Origin: Rhizobium freirei PRF 81
GTDB lineage: Bacteria > Pseudomonadota > Alphaproteobacteria > Rhizobiales > Rhizobiaceae
Assembly (NCBI RefSeq): GCF_000359745.1
Contig: NZ_AQHN01000089.1
Span: forward strand, 462,501-526,500
Direction: 5' to 3'
Length of the DNA stretch: 64,000 nt
Numbering within the stretch: position 1 is the stretch's first letter; the number at the start of each line of letters is the position of its first letter. The position numbers and the translations under genes were made by a program. This document shows positions 1 through 9,287 of the stretch, piece by piece. The notes under the pieces were generated by a model, which saw nothing but the letters and a program-made list of their open reading frames with translations, had not been told where the DNA came from and made no database searches.

Positions 1-157
1 GGACCGCAAGGAGGCAAAGCCGACGCCGCGGGACAGAAAACAACAAATCCTGCCCCCCGCAACCAAACTTCCCCCAGGAAAATTAAAACTGATATCGCTC
101 CTGGCCGGAGCGCAGCCGCATCGCGAACGAAACAAAGCCGGGACAGCAACGGCACGC
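1..157. other. Left edge, no gene seen
   Basis: I see no coding region with a plausible start and no terminator-like hairpin with a T-run here. The stretch lies downstream of the minus-strand ABC transporter operon and runs into a dispersed repeat. Confidence 0.5.
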
Positions 158-262
158 CTAGCATTTCCGTTTTTCTCTGAATCGCGGAAACGCTCTATCT
201 TCTTGTTTTCTTACGCATTCTAAACAGAAAATCGCGGCGCGCTTTTCCTGAAAATGCTCTAA
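158..262 (-). repeat. Dispersed intergenic repeat, copy 1
   Basis: On the plus strand this reads as TAGCATTTCC, then GCTCTATCT, TTGTTTTC, ACGCA, AAAA.CGC, CTTTTCCTG and TGCTCTA in that order. The same blocks, in the same order and spacing, appear in the reverse complement of 39902-40003 and, for the right-hand part, of 53412-53475. It sits just downstream of the ABC transporter operon stop at 300. This looks like a rhizobial palindromic intergenic element. I do not assign it a named family. Confidence 0.6.
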
Positions 263-299
263 CAGACTGGAGTGGATGGGCCACTTCGCCGGCTATCTT

Positions 300-1358
300 T
301 TAGCGCTCTGGCTCCATTATGCAGCATTGCTCAGGCACCGGCACGAGCACAGCGGCATCTCCCGCACTCATCGGCTCCGACAAGGGGCCGTTGGCAACGA
401 TATCGCCGGCCGCCGTTTTGCACTGAAACTGATAGGCGCGGCCGAGATAGGTTCTCGTTCCGAGGACCGCCGGCAATCCATTGCCTTGGCGCCGAACCAA
501 GAGGCCGTCCGCGCGGCAGCCGAGGATAAAGCTGTCCGGGATGGTCCCGAAATCCTCTTGCGAGAGGTTGATTCGCGCACCTCCCGCACCCTCCGCCATG
601 ACCAATGCACCTTGGCGCTCGATGACCCGCAACGGCAGCAGGTTTTCGAAGCCGACGAAACGGGCGACGAAGCTGTTGGCAGGTTTGCGGTAAAGGACTT
701 CCGGCGTATCGAGCTGCATGATGCGGCCGGCATTCATGATGGCGACGCGATCGGAGATCGAAAAGGCCTCTTCCTGATCGTGCGTCACGTAGAGCGACGT
801 CGTGCCGTTGGCGCGCTGCAGCTGCCGGATCTCGACGCGCATGTCGATCCTGAGCTTGGCATCGAGATTGGAAAGGGGCTCGTCGAACATCAGCAGCGGC
901 GGCTCGATCACAAGCGCGCGGGCGAGTGCGACGCGCTGCTTCTGGCCACCCGACAGAGCGGCGGGCAGGCGGTCGCCGAGGCCGGAAAGGCCGACGCGTT
1001 CCAGCATGGCTCCCGCCTTCCGTTGGCGTTCCGGGGTTGCCATCCGCCGCTGCTTCAGGCCGAAAGCGACGTTTTCGAGCACCGTCAGATGCGGAAACAG
1101 CGCGTAATTCTGGAACACCAGGCCGATATCCCTGGCATGCGCCGGCAATGCCGTGAGGTCGCGATCGCCGAGCCTGATGGTGCCGCTCGTCGGCTGCAGG
1201 AAGCCGGCCACAAGCCGCAGCGTCGTCGTCTTGCCGCAGCCGCTCGAGCCGAGCAGCGAGACCAGCTCACCGGCGCCGACGGAGAGCGAGAGATCCTGCA
1301 ATACGGTCGTCTTGCCGTAATGCGCGCTGATGGAAGTGATGGAGAGCGATACGGTCAC
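300..1358 (-). CDS. ABC transporter ATP-binding protein, PotA type
   Basis: This is the ATPase subunit of a polyamine/iron/opine-class ABC importer that energises uptake at the inner membrane. Walker A GSSGCGKTT lies at residues 37-45, the Q-loop is in VFQNYALFPHLTV, the signature is LSGGQKQR, Walker B is LLMFDEP, and the H-loop is VTHDQEEA. A C-terminal TOBE-like region of about 110 residues follows. The 352 aa length is normal for the PotA/FbpC family. It is the last gene of a four-gene minus-strand operon (binding protein, two permeases, ATPase), 5 bases after the upstream permease. The substrate cannot be read from the sequence. The divergent amidohydrolase hints at a purine-like or other nitrogenous compound, which is inference. 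Confidence 0.9.
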   Translation of the reverse strand: MTVSLSITSISAHYGKTTVLQDLSLSVGAGELVSLLGSSGCGKTTTLRLVAGFLQPTSGTIRLGDRDLTALPAHARDIGLVFQNYALFPHLTVLENVAFGLKQRRMATPERQRKAGAMLERVGLSGLGDRLPAALSGGQKQRVALARALVIEPPLLMFDEPLSNLDAKLRIDMRVEIRQLQRANGTTSLYVTHDQEEAFSISDRVAIMNAGRIMQLDTPEVLYRKPANSFVARFVGFENLLPLRVIERQGALVMAEGAGGARINLSQEDFGTIPDSFILGCRADGLLVRRQGNGLPAVLGTRTYLGRAYQFQCKTAAGDIVANGPLSEPMSAGDAAVLVPVPEQCCIMEPER

Positions 1359-1363
1359 GGCGG

Positions 1364-2158
1364 CTACTTTGTCAGGAAGGTGAGGCCCAGGGTAGCTTCG
1401 ACGATCGCCATGACGGCGACGGTGACGAACATCAGCAGCACGGAGACCGAGGCGATGGTCGGGTCAAAGAACTGTTCCATATGGGCGAGGATCTGGATCG
1501 GAAGGGTGGAAATACCGGGGCCGGTCAGGAAGACCGAGACCGAGACATCGTTGATGGAGGTGATGAAGGCGAGGATGAAGGCGGCGATGACGCCAGCGCG
1601 GATATTTGGCAGCACCACGGTCAGAAAAGTCTTCAGAGGCGGGCAGCCGAGGCTGATGGCGGCCTCTTCGACCGAGAAATCGAAGCTTGCAAGGCTGGCG
1701 CTGACGACGCGGACCGAATAGGGCAGCACTAGCAGGGCATGGCCGATCAAGAGGCTCGGGAAGATCGGCAGGCCGAGCCCGATGGTGATCGATTTCATCA
1801 GCGAAAAGCCGAAAACAATTTCCGGGACGAGGATCGGCAGGACGAAGAGCGTCGAAAGCCAGCGCGGCAGTTCGACCCTGTAGCGGCTGATGGCATAGGC
1901 CGCGGGAATGCCGATCAGCAGCGAAAGCGCCGTTCCGAGGAAGGCAAGCTCGAGGCTGGTGATCGCCGTCGTGCGGAAGGCCTCGATCTGAAAAATGTTC
2001 GAGAACCAGTGCAGCGTCAGTCCCTGCGGCGGGAAGGTGAGGTAGGTTGTGTCGCTGAAGGCAGCACCAATGATGATGACGAGCGGCGCCAGCAGGAACA
2101 AGAAGACGCAGACGGTGAAAGCGATGAGCGCGGGGTGGACCGTCCTTGTCATGATCAT
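1364..2158 (-). CDS. ABC transporter permease, PotC type
   Basis: This inner-membrane permease is one of the two channel subunits of the PotABCD-type importer. The 264 aa protein has about six hydrophobic helices. It carries the EAA-type cytoplasmic loop (EEAAISLGCPPLKTFLTVVLP) that docks on the ATPase. Length and order match PotC. It overlaps the preceding permease gene by 4 bases, which suggests translational coupling. Confidence 0.88.
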   Translation of the reverse strand: MIMTRTVHPALIAFTVCVFLFLLAPLVIIIGAAFSDTTYLTFPPQGLTLHWFSNIFQIEAFRTTAITSLELAFLGTALSLLIGIPAAYAISRYRVELPRWLSTLFVLPILVPEIVFGFSLMKSITIGLGLPIFPSLLIGHALLVLPYSVRVVSASLASFDFSVEEAAISLGCPPLKTFLTVVLPNIRAGVIAAFILAFITSINDVSVSVFLTGPGISTLPIQILAHMEQFFDPTIASVSVLLMFVTVAVMAIVEATLGLTFLTK

Positions 2159-2979
2159 ACCGCCATCGGGTTCAGCCGCCGTGCGATACGGCTCATGATC
2201 GCCACGATCCCGATCGTCACCACGACCATGATGGCAGCGATCGTCGATGCGCCGACCCAGTCGAAGGTGACCATGGCGCGCTGGTAGAGGAAGGTGCCCA
2301 TCATCATCTGCTTTTCGCCCCCAAGCAGCTGCGGCGTGGCATAGGAGGTGAAGCTGCCGGTAAAGACCAGCACCGCGCCGACGATAAGGCCCGGCGTGGC
2401 GAGCGGCAGGATGACCTGCCGGAAGGTCGCAGCCGGCGTCGCGCCGAGCGAGGTCGATGCCTGAATGAGATCCTGCGGTATGCCTTCAAGCACGCCGACG
2501 AGGGTCAGGATCATCAGCGGCACGAAAAGGTAGACCATGGCGACGATCACCGAGCCCTCGGTGTAGAGCATCGACAACGGCTGACCGATGACACCCGTCG
2601 AAAGCAGAATGGTGTTGAGAATGCCATTCTTGCCGAGAATGATCAGCCATGCGAAGGAGCGTACGACCACTCCGGTCAGCAGCGGAAAGACGGCGGCGAT
2701 GATCATCACGCTCTTGGCGCGACTTGGCATCTGCGCGATCACATAGGCGGCGATGAAGCCGATGATCAAAGAGATCGCCGTCGTGATCAGCGCCACTTCG
2801 ATCGTCCTGAAGAGCACCGTGCGGCGAAAGCCGCTGGAAAAGAAAGTGACGTAGGGGGAAAACAGGCCCTTGGGCTCACCGAAGGTCGCCGCGATCGTGA
2901 TGATCACCGGTACGAGCAGGAACAAGGTCACGGCGATAATTGCCGGCGCTGTCAAACCCCATTTTGCAAGATGCTTCAT
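2155..2979 (-). CDS. ABC transporter permease, PotB type
   Basis: This is the second permease subunit, 274 aa, with an N-terminal helix (ITLFLLVPVIITIAATF) and further transmembrane segments. A conserved cytoplasmic EAA-like loop is seen around QASTSLGATPAATFRQVILP. It is the PotB counterpart and sits between the binding protein gene (48 bases upstream) and the PotC-like gene (4-base overlap). It probably forms a heterodimer with the PotC-like subunit. Confidence 0.88.
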   Translation of the reverse strand: MKHLAKWGLTAPAIIAVTLFLLVPVIITIAATFGEPKGLFSPYVTFFSSGFRRTVLFRTIEVALITTAISLIIGFIAAYVIAQMPSRAKSVMIIAAVFPLLTGVVVRSFAWLIILGKNGILNTILLSTGVIGQPLSMLYTEGSVIVAMVYLFVPLMILTLVGVLEGIPQDLIQASTSLGATPAATFRQVILPLATPGLIVGAVLVFTGSFTSYATPQLLGGEKQMMMGTFLYQRAMVTFDWVGASTIAAIMVVVTIGIVAIMSRIARRLNPMAV

Positions 2980-3027
2980 CAGAAGAATTCCGTAAGAGTG
3001 CCGCAGGCTGGCTGCGGCACGCCTTAG

Positions 3028-4068
3028 TTACATGCCGAAGATCTCGTTCCAGCGATCGACCCAGTCCGATTGCGCTTCGTTGAGCTTCTGGTAATCGATG
3101 CGGCTGAGCTTGGCGATCATGTCGGGGCCATAGGTCCAGAGCTTGGCCTTTTCAGGCGTCAGCGCCACCTTGGTAGAGACAGGTGCGTCGACGCCCTGTT
3201 CGGCTTCCATCTGCTGCACGTCCTTCGACAGGACGAAATTGATGAACTGGTGGGCAAGCTCGACGTTTTCCGAGCCCTTGGGGATGTTGACCGTGTTGAG
3301 GGTGGCGATATCGCCGTCCTTCAGGTCGGCCCAGGCCATGGTGGGAACGGCCGCGCGCATCGATGTCAGAACGAAGTCCTGTGCGAGAGCCACCTTGACC
3401 TCACCCGTCGAGATCAGGTTCACCAGTTCGGAGCCGGTATTGTAGTTCTTGACGACATTCGGCTTCAGCGCCTCGATGGCCGCGAAGGCCTTGTCGGCAT
3501 CCGCATAGGAATCCACGCCGGCATGTTTGCCGGCTTCGAGCACCGTCAGCGGCCCGGCTGTCGTGGTGATGCCCGGAAGCGAAATAGCGCCCTTCAGGTC
3601 GGCGCGCCAGAGATCGTTCCAGGAGGTGATCGGCGGATTGACCTTGGCCGTATCGTAGACGATGCCCACGCGGCCGATCGTATAGGCAGGACCGTAATTG
3701 CCCTGCGGTGCCTTTGCGAGGTGGTAAAGATCGGCGAGGTTCGGGACCTTGCTGCGGTCGATTTCCTGAAAGAGACCCTGCTGAATGCCCACTTGCGAAT
3801 AGCTGTCGGTCAGGTAGATGACGTCGACACCCTTGCCGCCGCGCAGTTTCAGCTTGTTGAGACGGTCGGCATTGTTGCCGGTTTCGAAAACAACGTCACA
3901 GCCGCAGATCTTTTTGAACGGTTCGACGATGTTGGCCTGCATCTTCTCGCCGTTATAGCCCCACCATGAAACGGTAAGCGTCTTTGCCTGGGCGTAAGCC
4001 GGTAGGGCGGCGGTCGCAGCAATAATCGCAAAGCCCGCGACACGAGCAAGAGAGAGGCCCTTCATCAT
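3028..4068 (-). CDS. Periplasmic substrate-binding protein, PotD-like
   Basis: This 346 aa periplasmic binding protein has an N-terminal signal peptide with a likely AYA cleavage site (ALPAYAQA). The first mature residues (LTVSWWGYNGEKMQ) match the bacterial extracellular solute-binding family that includes PotD. Two ATG codons lie side by side at 4068 and 4065. The AAGGA just upstream spaces better to the second. It is the first gene of the importer operon and is divergent from the amidohydrolase gene across about 250 bases that probably hold both promoters. I cannot name the ligand from sequence. Confidence 0.87.
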   Translation of the reverse strand: MMKGLSLARVAGFAIIAATAALPAYAQAKTLTVSWWGYNGEKMQANIVEPFKKICGCDVVFETGNNADRLNKLKLRGGKGVDVIYLTDSYSQVGIQQGLFQEIDRSKVPNLADLYHLAKAPQGNYGPAYTIGRVGIVYDTAKVNPPITSWNDLWRADLKGAISLPGITTTAGPLTVLEAGKHAGVDSYADADKAFAAIEALKPNVVKNYNTGSELVNLISTGEVKVALAQDFVLTSMRAAVPTMAWADLKDGDIATLNTVNIPKGSENVELAHQFINFVLSKDVQQMEAEQGVDAPVSTKVALTPEKAKLWTYGPDMIAKLSRIDYQKLNEAQSDWVDRWNEIFGM

Positions 4069-4322
4069 CGATCCTTTAGTCAGTGAAATCCTGCAGATGC
4101 TTCAAGCTTGCAGGATACTATTTTTCGAGCATCGGCTTTACAAGCCCAACAATTGAGCACGCAGCAGTTTTTCAGGCTCGTATGGACGGATCAGGTATTT
4201 GGGCGCGCCGCGGGGTCGGGAATGCAACTCATTGAGATGGTTTGCTTTCCTGAAGGTCGAGTAAGCGGCTTTACACATCGGATCGCCATCTTTACCCTCA
4301 GCGGATCGAGTTTCCTGCAGGC

Positions 4323-6209
4323 ATGCCAATCATGACATCTCCTAGCGCAAACCTTCCCGACGATCTGCTTGTGAATGCGGCGGACGAGGTGCTGATCCGC
4401 CAGGATCTGACCCTGACCGCGCTCGGTCGCCGCCCCGCCGACCGCTCGCTGCGCGTCGGCCGGCTGCTCGATGTGCATAGCCGCACCTGGCTTGAAGATC
4501 AGGAGATCGTCATCAAGGGCAGGCGGATCGCCCATGTCGGCCCCGCCGGCAGCTACACCGGAGAGGTCGGCGAACGCCTGCATGAGCCGCATCTTGCGGC
4601 CGTCCCAGGCTTTGGCGAGGCGCACAAACACATCGAAAGCTCGCATCTGACGCCGGAGTGGGAAGCGGCCCTCGTCATGCCGCTTGGCGTGACCTGGACC
4701 TGCGAGGCAAGTCATGAATTCTCCAATGTGAACGGTGCCCGCAATCTCGAATTCTGGCTGGAAGCGCGTCGCCGCGGTTCGCCGATGAAGATATTCCCTC
4801 TGCCGGGCTCCGCCGTGCCGCCGACCGCTTACGAATGGGGCGGCGGTCACTTCGGCTATGACGAGCAGAAGGCTTTTCTCTCCGAAAGCCTGATGGTCGC
4901 AGGCCTTGACGAAGTGATGGATTGGCCATCGGTCAGCAATCCCGAGAATCCGGCTTACGATCGTCTCTGGGGCATGATCCAGGCAACCTTTGAGCAGCGC
5001 GGCGTCGTCGAGGGGCATGGGGCGGGCTTGCGCGATCTGGCGTCGATCAATGCTTTCGCCGGCGCGGGTCTCGCTTCCGATCACGAAGGCTGGTTTCTCG
5101 ACGAAATTTGGGAAAAGCTGACGCACGGCCTGTTCATCGAGCTTCGGCCGCATTCCCTGCCAGAGGTCATTCAGGGGCTGGTCGCCAAAGGCCTGTCCGA
5201 CTGGTCGCAGATCGCTTTCGTCACCGACGACCGCAGCGCTTCCGACACATTGAAGATCGGCGCGACCGATCACAATGTCCGGCTTGCGATCGAGAACGGG
5301 CTGGCGCCTGAGATCGCCATTCAATGCGTGACGATCAATCCCGCGCGGCACATGCGGCTCACGCCCTGGGTCGGTTCGATCGCGCCCGGTCGCTTTGCCG
5401 ACATCGCGCTTCTGGATGATGTGAAGACATTGTCGATCGCCAAGGTCTGGGCGGATGGGAAGCCGGCTTCCGAAGGCAAGACCTTCGTCGGTGTTCGTCC
5501 CGAGATCGACTGGCCGGACTGGGCGACGAAGACGGTCCGGATCGATAGAACGGTCTCGGCTGAGGATTTTCGTATCGCAGCGCCTTCGGATGCTGCCACG
5601 GCGAAAGCTGCGCTGCTGCGGCCGTTCCACTGGGCCGACGATTTCATCACCATGGATCTGCCCATCCGCGATGGTGCCGTTCAGCGCGATCCCGACCGCA
5701 ACGTTACCAAATTCGCCATCGTCGACCGCTTCTCCGGCGAGGCCAAGGTGGGCCGCATGTTCTGGCTCGGCACCGGGCCGCGCACGCCCGATACGGCGCT
5801 CGGCGCCACGCTCGGTCATGACAAGCACAATATCTGGGTCGTCGGTTCTTCGGATGAAGCCATGGCGATGGTCGTCAACGCGCTCAACGAGCAGCGGGGC
5901 GGCTGGGTGCTGGCGTCAGGCGGAAAAGTGATCGCTCGCGTCCACTACGAAGTCGGTGGCCTCATGACCGCGAGATCGGCTGAAGAGCTGGATGCCGAAA
6001 TGCAGAAGCTGTATGAGGCTGGTGCCGGCATCGACTGGATGTACGAGCCGACATTCTCGCCGCGCTGGTGGCCGGGCTTTCCGGAGCGCCTCTCCTTTGC
6101 GACGCTGACCTGCGCGCCCTGGCGCTGGGTTCTGGTGGCCCCGTCGGAAAGAGCACCGGAAGGCTTCGTCAATGTCGCGACCGGAGAAACCCATCCCGTC
6201 GTCTGGTAG
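4323..6209 (+). CDS. Adenine deaminase-like amidohydrolase (divergent)
   Basis: This 628 aa protein of the COG1001 adenine deaminase family has the metal-dependent amidohydrolase barrel followed by the family's C-terminal domain. The first metal motif reads PGFGEAHKHIESS against the usual PGFID-H-HIESS. VEGHGAGL, ASDHE and FVTDDR are recognisable family blocks. Two blocks deviate: the usual ADPHE reads CEASHE, and the GH-D after TDDR reads GATDH. The family converts adenine to hypoxanthine with ammonia release, but these changes make a different substrate possible. It is divergent from a dedicated ABC importer, which suggests that it processes the imported compound. The start is ATG 4323 or 4332. 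Confidence 0.75.
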   Translation: MPIMTSPSANLPDDLLVNAADEVLIRQDLTLTALGRRPADRSLRVGRLLDVHSRTWLEDQEIVIKGRRIAHVGPAGSYTGEVGERLHEPHLAAVPGFGEAHKHIESSHLTPEWEAALVMPLGVTWTCEASHEFSNVNGARNLEFWLEARRRGSPMKIFPLPGSAVPPTAYEWGGGHFGYDEQKAFLSESLMVAGLDEVMDWPSVSNPENPAYDRLWGMIQATFEQRGVVEGHGAGLRDLASINAFAGAGLASDHEGWFLDEIWEKLTHGLFIELRPHSLPEVIQGLVAKGLSDWSQIAFVTDDRSASDTLKIGATDHNVRLAIENGLAPEIAIQCVTINPARHMRLTPWVGSIAPGRFADIALLDDVKTLSIAKVWADGKPASEGKTFVGVRPEIDWPDWATKTVRIDRTVSAEDFRIAAPSDAATAKAALLRPFHWADDFITMDLPIRDGAVQRDPDRNVTKFAIVDRFSGEAKVGRMFWLGTGPRTPDTALGATLGHDKHNIWVVGSSDEAMAMVVNALNEQRGGWVLASGGKVIARVHYEVGGLMTARSAEELDAEMQKLYEAGAGIDWMYEPTFSPRWWPGFPERLSFATLTCAPWRWVLVAPSERAPEGFVNVATGETHPVVW

Positions 6210-6313
6210 GTATATCCTCGAAATTTTCATGGATATCCTTCCGCGGATTTTGGTCTTGCGGGGCTGGCCGCGGGCAATCCGCATTCGTTCACCGTGAACG
6301 TTTCCGATAGCCC

Positions 6314-6339
6314 TTGACGAGTGCATCTGGTTTTATAAT
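6314..6339 (+). promoter_or_regulatory. Possible promoter for the isomerase gene
   Basis: TTGACG at 6314 and TATAAT at 6334 form candidate -35 and -10 boxes, but the spacer is short (14). Just upstream, 6286-6300 is a palindrome (CGTTCAC-C-GTGAACG) that could be an operator. Confidence 0.35.
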
Positions 6340-6446
6340 TATCCGTTTGGTTACTTGTGTCGCGCATCGGTGGCGGGAAGAGGGTGGAGCGCACCTTGCT
6401 TCCGAGCTTGCCGGCCGACATTGGCAACCAGGCGGAGGAGGCCGTG

Positions 6447-7292
6447 GTGACTGTCGTTGATAATGATATGCCACGGATGACGTTGGCATTTTCTACGCTG
6501 GGATGCGCGGATCTTGAACTGGACCAAGCCCTTGCCTTGGCGGCGCATCACGGCCTCGACGCTATCGAAATTCGTGCCCTCGGCGGCACGATCGATCTGG
6601 CGACCTATTTCACCGAAAGGTTCGGTTCGCCGGCCGCCCTTGCCCGTGCATTGCAAGAGTCCATCGTGGGCGTCTGCGCCTTCAACACCTCGTTGCGTCT
6701 CGTCGGGGCGACATCCGAGGCCAAGGAGGCGTTCCTGCGCTATCTGCCGTGGGCCGAAGCCGCGGGCGTCCGGTCGCTGCGAGTTTTCGACGGCGGTGAA
6801 ACGGGCGCTGAGAAGGAGTTGGATGAAGCGCTGTCGACGCTGCGGTGGTGGGACGAAACAGCCAGGCGAGAAGGCTTTACCGCCGAGATGGTCGTCGAGA
6901 CGCATGATTGTCTGGTAGCGCCCGACGCGATTGCCCGCTTTCTGCAGGCAGCACCCGATTGCGCGCTGATCTGGGATACGCATCATACCTGGCGCAAGGG
7001 CGGACAGGATCCAGCCGAAACCTGGAGGCAAGTTCGGCGCAATGCCCGCCATCTTCATGTGAAGGATAGCGTTTCCAAAGCGGGCTCGCGGTTGCCATAT
7101 AGCTATGTGCTGCCGGGCAGTGGAGAGTTCCCCATGGCGGCGTTGCGTTCCGCGCTTGCTGCGGACGGCTATGCTGGCGTTGTGAGCTTGGAATGGGAGA
7201 AACTGTGGCACGCCGAATTGCCGCCATTGGATTTGGCTCTTCAGGCTGCACGACAAAGCAGCTGGTGGCCGCAGGAATTGCGCGGCGAATGA
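6447..7292 (+). CDS. Sugar phosphate isomerase/epimerase-like TIM barrel
   Basis: This is a xylose-isomerase-like TIM barrel protein of the sugar phosphate isomerase/epimerase (AP endonuclease 2) superfamily. It opens with TLAFSTLGCADLELDQAL. Metal-ligand-like positions are seen in MVVETHD, LIWDTHHTW, HLHVKDS and VSLEWE, the usual Glu/Asp/His set. I chose GTG 6447 because GGCGGAGGAG ends about 6 bases upstream. ATG 6468 or 6477 would be far from any ribosome binding site. The true substrate is unknown. It lies downstream of the amidohydrolase in the same direction, with about 240 bases and a possible own promoter between. Confidence 0.75.
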   Translation: MTVVDNDMPRMTLAFSTLGCADLELDQALALAAHHGLDAIEIRALGGTIDLATYFTERFGSPAALARALQESIVGVCAFNTSLRLVGATSEAKEAFLRYLPWAEAAGVRSLRVFDGGETGAEKELDEALSTLRWWDETARREGFTAEMVVETHDCLVAPDAIARFLQAAPDCALIWDTHHTWRKGGQDPAETWRQVRRNARHLHVKDSVSKAGSRLPYSYVLPGSGEFPMAALRSALAADGYAGVVSLEWEKLWHAELPPLDLALQAARQSSWWPQELRGE

Positions 7293-7627
7293 CCTGTGAA
7301 GCCTGTTAATATCCTGGTTGAATTGCATATGACAAGAATGCGTAGCGGTTGACTTTTGCAATGGGTTGCTGGTTATTGTATTAGCAACAAATAAAAGAAG
7401 ATCGTCAATGGCGTGGCGGCGCCTGGTTGACGAAGGTTCTTGCTGCAATATTTCCAGCTCGATGAAGAGGCCCCTAATGACTAGGGTTTGAGGTATCTGG
7501 AAGATGGATGAGGCAGATTCAAAGCGCCAGAAATCTGACGATTCGGAGCCCATCGCGCCGTTTCCAGCCACCGTTGCTTGCCTCCCGAGTCCTGCCCAAA
7601 ATCTGCTCCCTGATGAGGGGATAATTG
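7293..7627 (+). other. Intergenic region upstream of the EAL gene
   Basis: No gene is supported in this 335-base stretch. It holds a small inverted repeat (TTGCT...AGCAA near 7363-7391), AT-rich for this genome, which may mark a promoter or operator. A good ribosome binding site (GAGGGG) precedes the EAL gene. Confidence 0.4.
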
Positions 7628-8416
7628 ATGAACGGTAAGGCGAGCCGCAGTGAGGAAGGGCATAAGGACCTGATCTTAAAGGCGATTGCCGAGGGCGGCC
7701 TGGGATTTGCCACCCAATGGGTCCATGACGCGGAGCATATCGAGAAGGTATTTTATGCCGAAAGCCTCGCGCGCGTGACCGAGGCGGACGGAACAGTGCA
7801 TCCGGCAGGCGCATTCGTCTCGCTCCTCGAGCGACAGGATCGTTGGTTCGCGCTGGATCTGCACATTCTCGATATGGTGCTTTCGGCTCTTGCCGCGGAC
7901 GAAACGCTTGTCCTCGGCTGCAATCTGTCGGTTTCCGGCCTGTCTCAGCCGGATCGATTCGCAGATATATTCGGCCGAATCACCCGCCGGCCGGAGCTTG
8001 CCGCCCGGCTGATCGTCGAGGTAACGGAAAGCTACCCGCTGGTCGGCGCCGCCATCGAGCGGGTGAAGATCATCCGCTCGCTCGGCTGCCGCATCGCGAT
8101 CGATGATTTCGGCTCGGGCTTTGCCACGCCGGCATCGTTGCTGCAGGTGACCGCCGACATCGTCAAGATTGATGCGGCATTTCTGCGGGACAACAGGCGG
8201 GGCCGCGATGGACATGACAGCCTGTTCCATCTCGTTGGCTTTGCCTCCTGTTTTGCGCCTTTCGTCGTCGTCGAAGGCATCGAGACCCAGGCTCAGCTCG
8301 GTGCCGCCCGCGCGGCGGGCGCAACCCATGTGCAGGGCTTCCTTTTGTCAAAGCCGGCGTCGTTGCCGAAGCTGCGCCGGCACAAAGGCAAGATCGGTCT
8401 GCGGGGGGTGGAATGA
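7628..8416 (+). CDS. Stand-alone EAL-domain protein (c-di-GMP phosphodiesterase)
   Basis: This 262 aa protein consists almost only of an EAL domain, with no GGDEF, PAS or transmembrane part. The catalytic set looks intact: E and L-R in YAESLARV, the N in GCNLS, the E in VEVTES, the DD in AIDDFGSGF, the K in VKID and the E in VVEGIET. It should hydrolyse c-di-GMP to pGpG in the cytoplasm. ATG 7628 is preceded by GAGGGG at a spacing of about 7. The neighbours (Fis-type HTH, MucR) suggest a regulatory island, perhaps for motility or exopolysaccharide, which is inference. Confidence 0.85.
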   Translation: MNGKASRSEEGHKDLILKAIAEGGLGFATQWVHDAEHIEKVFYAESLARVTEADGTVHPAGAFVSLLERQDRWFALDLHILDMVLSALAADETLVLGCNLSVSGLSQPDRFADIFGRITRRPELAARLIVEVTESYPLVGAAIERVKIIRSLGCRIAIDDFGSGFATPASLLQVTADIVKIDAAFLRDNRRGRDGHDSLFHLVGFASCFAPFVVVEGIETQAQLGAARAAGATHVQGFLLSKPASLPKLRRHKGKIGLRGVE

Positions 8417-8516
8417 GCCTTTCCGCCTTAGTTGGGCCGAATGAGGTCGCAACCCCTGTGGCCGCTGCGGGAGAGGCAGGCGCCGGCCGTGCGTCGAAAC
8501 GGCATGCGGCGCCCGC

Positions 8517-9119
8517 ATGGGTGTTGCCATGATGCGGCCGCCGCTTTTTGCTTCGGATTATCGCGCGTCCGCCGCGCGGGCAACGCGCGAGCTAAAGGTG
8601 AAAACGCTGCTGCGCGCCTTGGTGGGCCGGCTGCACGATGCGCTTACCACCGGCGATAGCGCGCTATCGGTCGCGTTTTCCGGCGGGACCGCGCCGCATA
8701 TTCTCATTCGGGATGCATCGGCGGAGGTCGTGGGGCGTGTCACGATAGATGACGAAAGCGACCTCTATGTCTTCTGTGAATTCGAGGACGGCGCTACGGA
8801 CGTCGTCATCGCGACGGCAAGCGAGGACAGATTGCTCGAAGAGCTCGTCCTTCATCTTCGGGACGGACAGCCGGCAAGTCAGCCCGTCGACGCGGCAATC
8901 GGCATGCTCGTCGGTCAGACCATCGAGGATGTCGAGCGCAAGCTTATCCTTCAGACGCTCCGTCATTGCAAAGGAGATCCGACACATACGGCATTCATGC
9001 TCGGCATGCCGCTCGTCACTCTCTGCAAGAAGCTGTCGGCCTATCTTGCGGAATCAGCCAGCGAACTGCCGCAGGTTGCGGCGGTTACCGGGCTTGCAAC
9101 GGGAGCCTACCGGCTATGA
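8517..9119 (+). CDS. Small protein with Fis/NtrC-type C-terminal HTH
   Basis: This protein of about 200 aa has a C-terminal block (residues about 130-180) that strongly resembles the Fis-type helix-turn-helix ending of sigma54 activators: AIGMLVGQTIEDVERKLILQ, then LRHCKGDPTHTAFMLGM and TLCKKLSAYL. There is no AAA+ domain, so it cannot act on sigma54 by itself. The N-terminal 120 residues are not a domain I recognise. The start could be ATG 8517, 8529 or 8532. It may be a DNA-binding regulator or nucleoid-type protein. Confidence 0.7.
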   Translation: MGVAMMRPPLFASDYRASAARATRELKVKTLLRALVGRLHDALTTGDSALSVAFSGGTAPHILIRDASAEVVGRVTIDDESDLYVFCEFEDGATDVVIATASEDRLLEELVLHLRDGQPASQPVDAAIGMLVGQTIEDVERKLILQTLRHCKGDPTHTAFMLGMPLVTLCKKLSAYLAESASELPQVAAVTGLATGAYRL

Positions 9120-9287
9120 TCGCGGCCCTACCTGGTGCGGACACAGTCTGCCCCGGCAGCAATGCTCAAGATGACGCGCCTTGAAGATGGCGTAACCTGA
9201 AACGCTTCGACATCCGGCTGCGGATACCCACTTGATGCAATCGAGCGGAGCCACGTGCGAGGAACCTTAGGAGATCCGGAAAAGATC

